A stretch of 64,000 bases of DNA, from positions 27,780,403-27,844,402 of the forward strand of contig JAOANR010000011.1 in the NCBI GenBank assembly GCA_030278955.1, given 5' to 3'. Under the pieces are notes generated by a model that worked only from the letters and a program-made list of their open reading frames with translations, had not been told where the DNA came from and did not search any database. This DNA is from Hygrophila difformis. Its lineage: Eukaryota; Streptophyta; Magnoliopsida; Lamiales; Acanthaceae. Positions 1 through 10,638 of this stretch are shown in pieces; position 1 is the stretch's first letter, and every line of letters starts with the position of its first letter. The position numbers and the translations under genes are program-made.

Positions 1-1824
1 TGGCAGATTCTACCGAGGCAGAGATTGCTGCGATCAGCCGTGTTTGTGGTGCAATATATCGGGACCAGCGGTTCCCTCTACCGCGACTCATCTTTGAATG
101 CGATTCAAGCAATATTGTATTGTGGCTGTCAGATTTGGGGAGTGTTCCATGGCGCTTGAATAAGTATGTTGGCCCTATTGCTCTAATAAAAGAATGCGCA
201 GGAGAAGTTCAGTTCTTACATATCCTAAGGGAAAGGAATTCTATGGCGGATCATTGGGCTAGGAAAGGGGCTGAAGGGGGAGAGTTGACTGAAATTTGGC
301 TTTGATCGTAATGTGAGTCTAGAGGGATGGTGAGGGTTTAGCTTGGGGTTACTACTGTACGGACATTGACCTGAGGATGCTGTCACCTTGTGCGGATGTT
401 GATCTTCAAGGATGAACGATGTTACAGATTTTTATAAGTACAAGGATACTGTGCGTGATACTTAACATGTATAGGGGATTGCTGATTCATTGCTGATACC
501 TTGTTGAGGAGGCTGCTGATGACATGCTTTGGAGACCCATAATGAGGTGATCTTTGAGACACTCTTGAACTAGTCATATCGTGCACACTTAACCTGCATC
601 TATTCATATTTTGTGCTTGTTGAAAATAAAGGGTACTATGATAATCCCGTTGCCTTTACTTATCCCACAATCAAATTCCTCCTTCATAGCATTCAGCCCA
701 CATCCTGTCCCTTTAAGTTATAGCTTAGTACTTGGTATTGCTTATTGTTCTCTGGGGTGGTTGGGAAAATTTGGAACACTTATGAAAGTGCTAACTGAAA
801 ATTCATAGAGCTTATGCAAATTTGTGTTCGGGAGTGTATACATGGGATTTTATTGAATGTGTGTGGAAGCGATCACATTAGTATGGTTGGGTGGGTTGGT
901 GGGTGGCGTTTTCGAGTAAAGGTAAGAAGTATAGTGGTTGATCAAGTATGCTGCTTGTGCTCTTGGATAGTAGGATGCCCCTTGAGGAAAAAGATGATAG
1001 AAAAATGAAGAAGAAAAAAAAAAAAAAAAGTTGAAAAAAAAAAAAGAAGAAAAAATTCTAAAAAAAAAAAAAGCAGTATAATATTAAGGAGAGGGAGTCT
1101 TGATTTGTAAGTGAGGGGCAGCTTAAATGAGAAGAGAGTTCAGCTAGTTTGAAGTGAGGGTTGTGTTGAGTCTAATAGAGTTTGGATTGGTTATGCAGAG
1201 AGGTTTGAATGTCTCTTGTCTTGAGAGGTAGGATAGCATTGGGGGGGGGGCAACAAGTTTAGATCTCCATGTTCTGTTTTGCACAGAGAAGTCTCTTCCC
1301 ACTAGTTTTCCCATTCTTATTCCCTTCTATACCTTTTGGCCTCCTTTTTTAAATCTTGTCATAGACCCTTTGTTTTTCTCGATGCACTGGTATTGAATAT
1401 GGTGCGGGGGAGTTGTGTTTCTGAAGAAAGTTTCCGGAATAGTTATCTGGTTTTACCAATCTCAATGCTACTGAGGATTACGTGATGATGTGAATGATGA
1501 GCTGATGGTTGAAGATGAAGGTTGCGGATACTACAAAGTGTGGCGAGCAGGTCCTTGCCGATATGTGTTGGTCTGTGTGATGCAATGCAGTTGATGTTGA
1601 TCTGTGAAAAATAGGTTGACCTGACCTGTTGTGTTTGATGGAGGGCTTTGGGTCCCTGATGTAGGTACTTGTAATGTAAATTTTTTGTCATGCTTTCGGA
1701 ACGGTAAGTGTGGATGGGGTTAAATGGTCGTGAATGATGGAGTGTTTTTGTAAGGGTTTTTGGTCTTTGTTGTAAACCTTTTGGAGGTGTGGAATAAAAA
1801 GTTATATCCTCAAAAAAAAAAAAA
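1..1824 (+). mobile_element. 3' end of a LINE (non-LTR) retrotransposon
   Basis: The piece starts inside the last domain of ORF2 (an RNase H fold) and runs through about 1.5 kb of non-coding DNA to an AATAAA-like signal near 1794 and a run of 13 A at 1812-1824. A terminal poly(A) without a long terminal repeat is the hallmark of LINE insertion by target-primed reverse transcription. The 3' part has further A-rich blocks at 1011-1073 and a run of G near 1240. The 5' end and its target-site duplication lie outside the window. The long untranslated stretch could include a later insertion. Confidence 0.7.
3..305 (+). CDS. RNase H domain, C-terminal end of LINE ORF2 (partial)
   Basis: The frame is open from base 3 and ends at TGA 303-305, so this is the last 100 residues or so of a larger protein. 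It shows the plant RVT_3/RNase H pattern: TEAEIAAI near the start (metal-binding Glu), FECDSSNIV (second acidic residue), and RERNSMADHWARKGA at the end, the usual RExN..AD.LA block with the last catalytic Asp. In LINEs this domain follows reverse transcriptase and removes the RNA strand during reverse transcription. Stand-alone RNase H-like pseudogenes with the same domain exist in plants, but the downstream poly(A) favours a LINE. No stop or frameshift is seen in the visible part. Confidence 0.75.
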   Translation, partial: ADSTEAEIAAISRVCGAIYRDQRFPLPRLIFECDSSNIVLWLSDLGSVPWRLNKYVGPIALIKECAGEVQFLHILRERNSMADHWARKGAEGGELTEIWL

Positions 1825-2844
1825 ATAGTGACACGATATGATAATAGACAAGGAAACTATAAGTAAATGATAGATTTTATACATGATAGACTAAAATCTA
1901 TAACGAATAAATAAATAAATGCGAAAATCTAAATTTAGTAAATTAAAAAATGCAAAATAATTTAGATAAAATAAGATATGCAAAATTTTAAATTTCAAAT
2001 CTTTCAAATCTTTTTAAAAGCAGGAATTTCATATATTTCAAAAATTGAAAATCTATAATAAATAAATAAATAAATGTGAAAATCTAAAATTAATAAATTA
2101 AAAAGTGCAAAAATTTATAAAAATTAGAAATTTGAAATGGAGACACCACATTAAATGTAGGATGGGTTGTTCACTAATGCTTTAATATATATATATAGAT
2201 TACACGGTAAAGCGTTCTAGAGTGTATATAATTTATTACGGAAAGATTTATTAAAATGCTTAAGCCATAGTTACTAGAGGATTTGGAGTTTAAAATTTTA
2301 TGAACTTATTAGAATTTGGACGAACAAGTATTTTTGAAATGCCTATTAATTTATGAATATTGAATTTAATAAATAAATCACTATTATTAAATTAAGAATA
2401 ATTAAACCCGAATATGGCGACAACAATTCCGGAAAGACTATATTTATCTCAAGTTGAATAATTTATTGGGGTAATTTAAATTAAAAATGGATTAGATTAT
2501 AAAGTTGAGTGCTTGCCATTAAACTAAAACACTTGACCCGTTTGATTATCGAAAATTGTCCGACCTTTAGTTAACGATGGTCCCAAATTGAAGAAGGTGG
2601 AATCTCGGATTACTCGGCTAACAGTATCGGATTTTTAAATTATTAGTTCCATAATCAAAGTTAATTAATGGATTAAGTGCAAAATCAGATAATTGGGCCA
2701 ATTGAATTAATAAGTCCAATATGCAAATTAGGAGAATAATAGAAGAAGCCCAAACAATTGGCCTTAAATTAAATCTGGTTTTAGCATACCATTACCATAA
2801 CTGTTGTCTTTAAATTATTTTTGCAACACGATCTCCTCCGGGAG
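1825..2844. other. AT-rich intergenic DNA, no gene seen
   Basis: Very AT-rich sequence with TA-rich simple repeats (near 2186-2202) and a duplicated block at 1893-2120. No coding frame of interest and no recognisable element ends were seen. Parts after 2400 may be the upstream half of the decayed LTR that follows. Confidence 0.5.
1893..2120 (+). repeat. Two diverged copies of a ~70-bp AT-rich unit
   Basis: A block beginning AAAATCTATAA, with TAAATAAATAAAT and GAAAATCTAAA inside, occurs at 1893 and again at 2048, about 155 bp apart. The two copies differ by substitutions and small indels. It is a short local duplication of unknown origin. Confidence 0.6.
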
Positions 2845-3503
2845 TAATGGTCTACTTACTCAGCTCTTGTTTTCGCTGACTCTACACTTGTCACAATTTT
2901 CTTTCAGGTTTCAGATCTGCAAGGTTCGATAGAGCATATTTTGCACGGGCACAATTTGAGGTATTATTTAAAAAAAATGTTTATTTTGAAATCCCTTTTG
3001 GAGTAAGAATACATGACCGGCATAGATCATTTTTTTTTTGTATTAAGCATAGAAAATAATTTATCAAGATGAATAAATTATTTGGGTTTAATCCCACACT
3101 CGCCAATATTTTGGCATTATTATTTTAAAAGTGCACTGCGCGTTTGAACAATAAATTTTTGGAATGCGATGTAGCCATTCCCTTTTAAATTTAAAATTCC
3201 ATGGATTATTCCATTATTGCCGTTGGGCTCTTTTGAGGAATGCAATTCCTCCTTTTTGGTTGTGCAAATCAAATATTTTTATTAAGCTTATTTAATAGTT
3301 GTTACAGTGTTATAAGCTTCTATGCGAATTATATGCTAACTTGTCCGGAAAGTGGTTAGCATATACAGTCAACTCTGATTTCTGCAATTATTTATGCTAG
3401 CCTTAGCGTATTTCGGACAACCCGGAATACGTGGCGGTAGCACTCGCCCATTATTCCCGCACTTTGCTTCCGCTGTGCCTTTAGGGAAAATGGGGGTGTT
3501 ACA
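2845..3503 (+). repeat. Decayed chromovirus-type LTR, 3' portion
   Basis: The segment follows the same order of landmarks as the 3' parts of the intact LTRs at 42150-42573 and 51480-51906: TTACTCAGCTC, a TTTTCTTTCAG block, GTGGCGGTAGCA, and a terminal GGGGGTGTTACA. It is strongly diverged, so it is an old copy. The 5' limit is uncertain, and no primer-binding site follows it. Confidence 0.55.
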
Positions 3504-3625
3504 TTTTAAAGGATCTTATGAGTTGAGCCCTAACATTTCATAGTTAAGTTAGCCTAGGGCGAGCTTAATTAGGAGATGTGGCGGTAGTATCCTGACCTAT
3601 TTGTTTTGAAATCCGGGGTATTAGA
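3504..3625 (+). repeat. Second decayed chromovirus LTR end
   Basis: Directly after the previous LTR end there is another GCCTAGGGCGAGC, GATGTGGCGGTAG and CCGGGGTATTAGA series. This repeats the last 120 bp of the same LTR class, ending at about 3625. It is either a second truncated LTR or a rearranged piece of the first. Confidence 0.5.
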
Positions 3626-4370
3626 TTGTCTATACCGAGATAACAGTACCACCATATGCTAGGTAACCCCATTCTACATTGTCGAGGACCTCCGAACGTT
3701 AATGCAGCGAAAGAGCGCAGGTGAGCGACTCCCCACCCAGCGACCTGCCACATCCTCCCCCACTCAAACTCACGCACATCTTTGTGCGTGCGCAGTTGCC
3801 CCCTATGAACCCTCGAGGCCTCCCGCCTGAGGTGCCAGGCAAAAAGTGCGCCGATTGCGGCCATTTGGTGCGCTACATATCTCACTTCATATCATCATTT
3901 AGAACGCACTAGCAGGGGCGGATGCACATATTCACAAATGGGGGCATATGACACCAATTAAATTAATAAAAATGATATTTTAACCTTACTTTTTTTAATA
4001 CTTCATTAAGTGCACCCACTTAATTTTTGCGGTGACACCACATAAATTGATAAATTACTATGTTGAATTTAAAACATTTGTATTTGGTTTGGTACTCCTA
4101 CTCAATTATTATGGTAACACCATTATCTTCAATTCCAATCTAGCTTTTGTTTTACTCCCTCCCACCCATATCAGAAGTCTCATTTGGAGTTTTTACACTG
4201 TTAGTTATGTATGTTTGACCTAAATTTTTGTTGCAGTTATATAGAAATAATATAGTCAAGTGAAATTTTATTGGATTCATCTTTTCGTATAGTTTTAGAA
4301 TATACTCCCTCCGTCCCACTTAACTTGTCTTATTTGACTTTTGCACACAATCCAATCACTACAAGAAAAA

Positions 4371-4740
4371 GTCAATATAGCGACCGAAATTAGCGACCGA
4401 ATAAATGCAGTCGCTGTTAGCGACCGAAATTGCGACAAAAAATGATGGTCGCTGATTTTAACGACCGATTTAGCGACCGAACTTTTTCTATCGCAATTTG
4501 CAACCGAAATTGCGACCGGCGAGGTTTGGTGGCTAACTCGCGACCGAAATAGCGACGAATATAAAAATTGGTCTCTGTTAGCGACCGAATTAGCGACCGC
4601 AAATTTGCGGTCGCTAATTTTTTCAATTTTTAAAAATTTTTAAACTTCAATTATGGTTAGCGACCGAAATAGCGACTGCAAAATTTGGTCGTTGATGTTA
4701 GCGACCAACATAGCGACCGGAAAATTCGGTCGCTAAGCTT
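4371..4740. repeat. Left subterminal repeat array of the CACTA element
   Basis: About fifteen copies of AGCGACCGAAA or its complement TTCGGTCGCTA, with one- or two-base variants, spaced 15-35 bp apart. They are candidate transposase-binding sites. Confidence 0.85.
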
Positions 4741-5599
4741 TTTATAATTCTTTTATATTTAACTTATTTTAGATTAATTTAATAATATTCTCTTTAAATT
4801 TATTAATTTCTTTTATTATTTAAATATTAATTTTAATTTTTACCTTTAATTTATTTAATTATTTTATTTATTTATTTTACTTATTTATTTAATTACAAAC
4901 AATATTTAATTATTTTATTCTATTTTAAATTTTTGAATAATTTACTATTTTATTTAATTCCTTTATTTTCATTAATTAATTATATTATATATTTTATTCT
5001 ATTTTTAAATTTAATTATTGAATTTAATATTTTTAAATTAAAGATTTTAATTTAATTATTACACTTAGTTAATTATTGGTTTTATATTAATATTTCATTA
5101 ATATTACTTCCTTTCTATTTTAATTTTTATTATCTTAGTAATGTAATTAACTAATTTTATTATTTATTTAATAATATTATTTATTTATTTCATAATTTAA
5201 TTAATATTTTTATTATTTATTATTTTCATTTTTATTATTTTATGTAATTATATTGATTTTAAGTCTTTATAAATTTATTTAGTGATTTAATTAACTTTAG
5301 TATATGTTTTATTTAATTTATTTTTTAAGTTATTAATTTACACGTTTATATGGTTATATATAACAAATTCCATATATTGACATGAAATGTTGTGTATCCA
5401 GGTGGTATAGGCGCGCGCAAAGAGCTTCCAGACCAGGGTTCGAGAGTTCTCATCAACATTTGGGAATGAATAATATATGTGACACATGGCGTGATCTAAT
5501 TGAAGAGGTAGAGGGCTAGCCAAGGTGGTGATGGTTGGGCTTGGTGGTGGGGAGGTATTGAGTTCGAACCCTTCTGAATACAATTTCTCAAATTTTGGA

Positions 5600-5945
5600 A
5601 TTTTTAGCTACCGAAATTTTCGGTCGCTAATTCGGTCGCTAAAGTTAGCTACCGACATGTTCGGTCGCTAATTCGGTCGCGAAAATAAAAAATTAAAAAA
5701 TAAAAGAAAATTGAGATTTTTTAGCAACCAAATATTTCGGTCACCAATTCGGTCGCTAAGTTCCGCGACCGAAAAGTTCGGTCGCTAAATCGGTCACTAA
5801 ATTTGGTCCGAATTTTTTCCGGTCGCTGGAAATTTACTAACGGACCTTTTAGCGACCGGCGTCTTGCGGTCGTTAAGACGGTCGCTAAACCAAAATAGCG
5901 ACCCGTATTTCTTTTTAGCGACCGAATTTGACGGTCGCTAGCCCG
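5600..5945. repeat. Right subterminal repeat array of the CACTA element
   Basis: Mirror of the left array, with repeated TTCGGTCGCTAA and TAGCGACCG units leading into the right terminal repeat. Confidence 0.85.
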
Positions 5946-6384
5946 TTTTTTTCTTGTAGTGAATGTAATTTTTCCACCGTTAATATCTCAAAATATATAC
6001 AATAAAAAATTATGTAATATATATATATATATTCTAAAACTACGTAATCATATAATTCTAACAAGACCCAACTCGACTATTTTTTTCCAAATATATAATT
6101 GCAATAAAATTGAGTCAAAGATAAACAATGAACAATGTCAAAAAGTCAAACAAGACATGTTAACTAGGACGGATGGAGTATATTTTTTATAATTTTTACT
6201 TCTCTATATTTTAATATATTAACGGTTAAATGAATACATTGCACTGCGTGTCCAAAAAGTTTTGGGATATTTCATATGGGATAAAGGTAATATTACTTTT
6301 ATGTTGTCATTATTATCTAAATTTTTAAATAAATTTCATTTAATTTTTGTAACACCACTTAAAAAATCTCTAGATCCACCACTG

Positions 6385-7735
6385 CGCGCGGGTTACCTTT
6401 TTTTTTTTTTCTCCAATTTAAATTTGGCATAGTTTGTTTGTTGAACCAAAAAGTGGGTTGAATTTGTTTAATCGGATGCACAGGCATTATGTAAAGTATT
6501 CTAAAATGTGGAAAAATTTGTGTTGGATCAATTAAATATTCAACTCGATCATGTTGAATCAATAAATTATGATTTTGTGTTGTATTTTGTCGCGGTTAAT
6601 AAAATATTCTATTGAGAAATTAGAAAAAGACCAAAGCTAGCACATTATCAAAACCAGTTTCCTTGATATATTTGATTTCTCCCCAATTTTCGCTCTCAAT
6701 ATTCATGCTTGCAGGCAGTACCGCAGTCACTTTGCTCGGTAATTCCCTTCCGTGCAGCTGATAGGCATCTTGCTGGTAGGTTAGTCTTTCCTTCCCTGGT
6801 TGTTCAACATTTTCCCTTTATAAGTTCATAAGGTTCAATTTCTCCGTGCTCCTTTGCGACCTGTCTTCATTTTAACATTATTATTCATTTTAGGATAACC
6901 CATAGTTTGACAATATTAAAAATATGTATTTGTATAAAGTCGGCTTTTCAAAATTTTAAAAAAGGGTTGTTTTGTCGGTTTCCCTATCTCTATTTCATGA
7001 TATATTTTCAGTTTCACTTTAATTGCACTTAGTAGGGTGTTATTGCTGATTCTTTGCGCTGGCCTTAGTTTGTATAAAGCGAGATCTGAATGTTTTTTTT
7101 CCTTCTAGGCGGCAAACTTGTGTTGCCCCTTCAACTGTGTTCAAGTACATATCTTGGACACTCGGACATCATGCACTATTTCTGCATTGCTATCTCCATT
7201 TATTGTCTTGCCCATTTACCTTATTCCATTTTTGCATGATTCTATTATTAATGTTATACATATCCTGCTACAAAAAACTATATTGAATCTTTTGTGCCAA
7301 GGTTATGAATTCATGCCTTTCTTTTCAGTAATTTATATACATACATGACTTTTCAGTAATAATTTATTGAATTAGCATATTAATTGTATCGAATAGTGGT
7401 TTAGCTAAAAAAAATTGTTTTGGAATAGTGCGGGATTGATACAGGATAGGGGTGATGGGTATTTGGCATTTATGCACTTGCTCACAGTCTACAGAATGTT
7501 CAATTCAGAAATTATAGGATATCAGGACTGTTAAATTTCCGATATTCAACTTAATTTTTTTTTTCCTTAAAAATGGGTTTTCAATATAAAATATTTGATA
7601 GAGTTTTTTAAATTCCGTATTTAAAAGCCTTTTATTAATTTATTTTGATTTTGTGCTAAGATTTCTCATTACTTTTGATTTTTATGGGCTTTTATTTTCC
7701 CTTTACTTTTTCGTTTCTTTACATTCCTTTGTACA
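6385..7735. other. Left flank of the copia insertion, no gene recognised
   Basis: After a short TA microsatellite-containing flank this stretch has no long frame with recognisable protein similarity. It was joined to 16567 onward before the copia element inserted (target GTACA), so it is probably the 5' region of the Helitron-related sequence at 16657. No Helitron 5' end could be identified with confidence. Confidence 0.4.
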
Positions 7736-8411
7736 TGACGGTCCCTTGTTACTTCAAGATTCGGTTATCGTCGTTAGTGCAGTGTTCTTATTACGTGTTT
7801 GCGAAAGCAGTAAAGAACACAATCATTTGTTGACCCAGTTTGGTTTTGCAACCTACATCTGGGGATACCAATCCAGACGACTCTTACTAGACTAAAGACC
7901 AAGAACACAGACACTCTATTAAATGCCTAACACCAAGACCAACCTCAAACACTAGATGAACGATCTAGCCGAGCAGACGTCGTTAGGACTCCCCCTCAAC
8001 ACGTCTGTAGGGAAAAACACCCTAATTGCAATCTCCATGGCACGGTCACCGTCTGTCATTCACCATGGTCTTCATTTGATCGCTGAATTTCTCCATAATT
8101 CTTTCTTGATTGAAGATCACACAATACCTTCAGATATTCACGATGTAGACTCTTTCTTTTTTCTTGTTCTTCTAAAGATTTACAACTCAATTCTTAAAGA
8201 ACATACAAAAACTCTCTCTGTAATCTAAAACAATGAAAAATACTTTCTGTGTAAAAACTCTCTAGATTACAGACTCTGCAACACTAAATAAATATAATCA
8301 AAATAACTTCCAGCAGAGTAACTAACTGTCGTCGTTAACTGGATGTGCTAACACCTGTAAAATCATCTAAATGAAAAGTACAAGTTAAGATGTTCAAGCA
8401 ATGTATTAACA
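7736..8411 (-). repeat. copia 3' LTR
   Basis: Begins TGACGGTCCC and ends GTATTAACA on the plus strand. It matches 15623-16561 except for point changes and the MITE present only in that other copy. Confidence 0.93.
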
Positions 8412-8426
8412 ATCTCCCCCACATTT
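8412..8426 (-). promoter_or_regulatory. copia polypurine tract
   Basis: On the minus strand AAATGTGGGGGAGAT abuts the 3' LTR. This is the expected primer site for plus-strand DNA synthesis. Confidence 0.8.
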
Positions 8427-8966
8427 CATGGAGATGATGATTCATGACAAGGTGTCTATAAAAAATATTAGTAATGCAAACATCAAGCATATAATAAGGA
8501 CATGATAACCAAGCACATCAACAAAGTAGCAAAATATCATCAAAGTAAAGCATCAATCATCAAAGACAACAGTTCAGAGTTCATAGTTCAAAGTTCATCA
8601 AAAAACAAACAAAACATAAAAACCATCAAAATAGTGTCATCAGCACAGAGTATCAACATCCATCAAAATATCACAAAAACCATTAGAAGTTTTAGTCAGA
8701 AAGTCGTTACCCCACAGTATCAACAACCTTACCACACCAATACCACCACATCACCAAAATAGACACACCAGCTTCAGGCTTTTCTCCCCCTTGATGGATC
8801 AAACAACTCCATCAGAAGAATCTTCCTCATCAGCAAAAGGATTGGCCTCAGCAGAACGAGCAGTGCTGGAAGAAGCTTTGCGGGTAGGAGAGAATGAGCC
8901 AGGCAGCATGCTCACAATTTGTGCAATCCTCCGCCTGGTGGCTATCGCATCTTGGCTAATTTTAGT
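8427..8966 (-). other. copia 3' untranslated region between the extra ORF and the purine tract
   Basis: CA-rich non-coding sequence. A second purine tract, AAGGGGGAGAAA on the minus strand (8781-8792), lies just after the end of the extra ORF. Repeated purine tracts upstream of the 3' LTR are typical of Sireviruses. Confidence 0.6.
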
Positions 8967-10346
8967 CTATCTGTCACTAAGAATTAGTAACTCAGACTTT
9001 ATCTGTTGAATAAGGTCAGTGCCAGATGGTGGTGGTCCGTCCTTGAAATCATTGTGCTTATCACGAAGTTCAGTGAAGGGTGAATGCACATTGATCTTAA
9101 TCAGATCATTCTTCTTCATTTTGATCACATTGTGGTGCAGTGGAAGGGTTATGAGACCAGGGTAAGGTAGACTTGCAGATTTTGTGATCAAATCTCGAGA
9201 ATAACATAACATTCTCTTCATAACAAGAAGACCAAAGTTCATTAGTTCAATACCAGAATTAATGCAGAATAAAAGTTTACCCATCTCAAGAGAAGGCTGT
9301 GAAGCATTCAATGTCGACAGAATGTTGGCACGACAGAAGTAGAACAGACAATGAAATTTCATTGTCAAGTCTGAGGCACTGCACTTGTGTCGTCCAAAAT
9401 CAAATGCCCTCTCATTTGAGATAGTGTAGGCAATGTCAGCAGGGGAGTGAGGTAGACACTCCAGAGGATCTCCAAGGTCGTCGTTGGGAGCAAGTTCTAA
9501 CAACGAGTTGATAACAACAAGGGTTAGATCAATGAACTTGCCACGAATGTATATCTTACCATACCAAGGAGAGCTTTTGTTCAGAATCTCAGGGTGAAGA
9601 TTAGCGTAGAACTCCCTGACCAAGGTTGGAGAGTTGGCTTTGAAAACTCGTGCCCACTTCAGCAAATGCCTCTCTTCAAGGAATTTATCGAACCCTATTT
9701 CGGTGTAAGTGTTGTGAACAAAAGTTTCTTCTGGAATGAAATTCCTGTTGACAAGATCCTTTGTGCCAAACTGCATCATCTCTTTGGTGAAGAAAGTCAT
9801 GTTGAACGCCCTTTGTGATTTTAAATTCCTTTGAGACTTTTCTGGAGTCCTGCGCGTTCGGGGTCGTTTGGCCGCTGTTCCAACATCACTTGTTGAAGAG
9901 CTTCTCTTCTTCTTCTTCTGAGTAGATCTAGTGGCTGGTCGTTGAACCTCTGTTTCAACTCCGGTTTGATCAGGAACCTCTGGTTCACCATGAGGAAGAA
10001 TGTCATCCTCCAGATTGACATTTTCCGCTTCAGTTGTTGAAGGGCCAGAAGGCTTTTCGGTAGGATTCTGGGTAGGGTTCTCATAAGGGTTTAGAGTAGG
10101 ATTTCTAGGAGGAGAAGGGGGTAAGACATTTAAGGGTTCAGCATTTTCAGTGACTTCAACAAAAGAAGTGATTTGAGTTTTGACATTTTCGGCAGTGGTT
10201 TGAGCAACATTTTCGGCTGTGGCATTGGGTTCTTCAGGAGTATTCTCAGTAGGGTTAGGATTTTCTGAGGTAATAGGCGGTTCCGAAGTGGTTGGGGTTG
10301 GCTCGGAAACCGTCTCCGGATGATTGGTTGAAGAAGACGATGCCAT
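8967..10346 (-). CDS. Extra (env-position) ORF of the copia element, plant transposon-protein domain
   Basis: The 459-residue frame after pol starts at the MASSSS Met (10346) rather than at the longer open frame to 10589, because a low-complexity start followed by a Pro/Thr/Glu-rich region (residues ~8-150) is normal for this protein type and the upstream part looks like translated leader. Residues ~150-175 are Lys/Arg-rich (KKKKRSS, RPRTRR) and could serve as a nuclear localisation signal. Residues ~185-400 form a globular region with EFYANLHPEI, WYGKIYIRGKFID and VINSLLELAP blocks. These resemble the domain labelled putative plant transposon protein in many plant annotations. The position matches that of the envelope-like gene of Sireviruses, but no signal peptide or membrane segment is visible. 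Its function is unknown. The frame is unbroken, unlike pol. Confidence 0.7.
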   Translation of the reverse strand: MASSSSTNHPETVSEPTPTTSEPPITSENPNPTENTPEEPNATAENVAQTTAENVKTQITSFVEVTENAEPLNVLPPSPPRNPTLNPYENPTQNPTEKPSGPSTTEAENVNLEDDILPHGEPEVPDQTGVETEVQRPATRSTQKKKKRSSSTSDVGTAAKRPRTRRTPEKSQRNLKSQRAFNMTFFTKEMMQFGTKDLVNRNFIPEETFVHNTYTEIGFDKFLEERHLLKWARVFKANSPTLVREFYANLHPEILNKSSPWYGKIYIRGKFIDLTLVVINSLLELAPNDDLGDPLECLPHSPADIAYTISNERAFDFGRHKCSASDLTMKFHCLFYFCRANILSTLNASQPSLEMGKLLFCINSGIELMNFGLLVMKRMLCYSRDLITKSASLPYPGLITLPLHHNVIKMKKNDLIKINVHSPFTELRDKHNDFKDGPPPSGTDLIQQIKSELLILSDR

Positions 10347-10638
10347 AGCTTCGAGAGTGATTTTTTTGTAAAAGCTCAAACTTGATAATGAAATGTGGTA
10401 AGAATAAAACTCAAACAACTGATTTAAAGAGAAGAAAATGAAGACGAAGAGGCGAGAGAACAAAAGTGACAGTTTCCCCTGATGTGCGACGTGAGGAGTG
10501 ATGGGTGTCAGTTTCACAGTCATCATTACTGTGAAGACGACGGTTTCTTCAAGCTTATCGGAAAATTGTTTGGGCCTGAAAATTCTCATGGGCTAGATCA
10601 AGTGCAAACATGTTAAAATAAAATAAACATGATTGAAT

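Larger units (their letters stand above)
4357..5961. mobile_element. Non-autonomous CACTA (En/Spm) transposon, innermost of the nest
   Basis: The ends are CACTACAAGAAAAA (4357) and TTTTTCTTGTAGTG (ending 5961), a perfect 14-bp inverted repeat of the CACTA class. A 3-bp target duplication AAT lies at 4354-4356 and 5962-5964. The subterminal regions are packed with TAGCGACCGAAA-type motifs in both orientations, the kind of sites bound by TNPA-like proteins in autonomous relatives. The core (about 4750-5580) is extremely AT-rich and has no transposase gene, so movement would need a transposase supplied in trans. Confidence 0.9.
4305..6178. mobile_element. Stowaway MITE (third level of nest)
   Basis: The left end CTCCCTCCGTCCCACTTAAC and the right end GGACGGATGGAG form a terminal inverted repeat that extends for about 45 bp. 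TA flanks both sides (4303-4304 and 6179-6180). Without the CACTA insertion the element is about 266 bp, normal for Stowaway. It sits inside the MITE starting at 4155. Confidence 0.8.
4155..6287. mobile_element. Stowaway-like MITE (second level of nest)
   Basis: The left end CTCCCTCCCACCCATAT follows a TA at 4153-4154. The right end is degenerate (ATATGGGATAAAGG) and is followed by TA at 6288-6289. Its interior (for example ATAGTCAAGTGA and TTTTTACTT) matches the complete MITE at 16269-16528. That match supports the ends and shows that the own sequence, about 255 bp, was split at 4303 by the next element. Confidence 0.6.
3913..6384. mobile_element. Outermost MITE of a four-level nest (hAT-like ends)
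   Basis: The left end reads CAGGGGCGGATGCA. The right end, read inward on the other strand, is CAGTGGTGGATCTAGA, an imperfect terminal inverted repeat of the CAGGGGCGGAT type common in plant hAT-like MITEs. Flanking 8-mers (CGCACTAG left, CGCGCGGG right) agree at only 5 of 8 positions, so the target duplication is weak. Most of its length is the inserted material listed below; its own sequence is about 350 bp. Confidence 0.5.

Noticed and set aside
1239..1248. Run of G as a functional signal
   Set aside because: Simple homopolymer in a decayed LINE 3' region; nothing else supports a role.
3565..3885. 106-codon minus-strand frame next to the decayed LTR ends
   Set aside because: Starts inside LTR-derived sequence, shows no domain, and a shorter opposite frame of equal quality overlaps it.
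5338..5583. Open frame of 81 codons in the CACTA core
   Set aside because: Biased composition, no similarity to transposase, and it lies in an AT-rich non-autonomous core.
6600..7735. Host gene exon between the MITE nest and copia
   Set aside because: Several CT-rich and AG-ended stretches look splice-like, but no frame encodes recognisable protein.
8502..8762. 86-codon plus-strand frame in the copia 3' region
   Set aside because: CA/AT-rich low-complexity DNA on the non-coding strand of the element.
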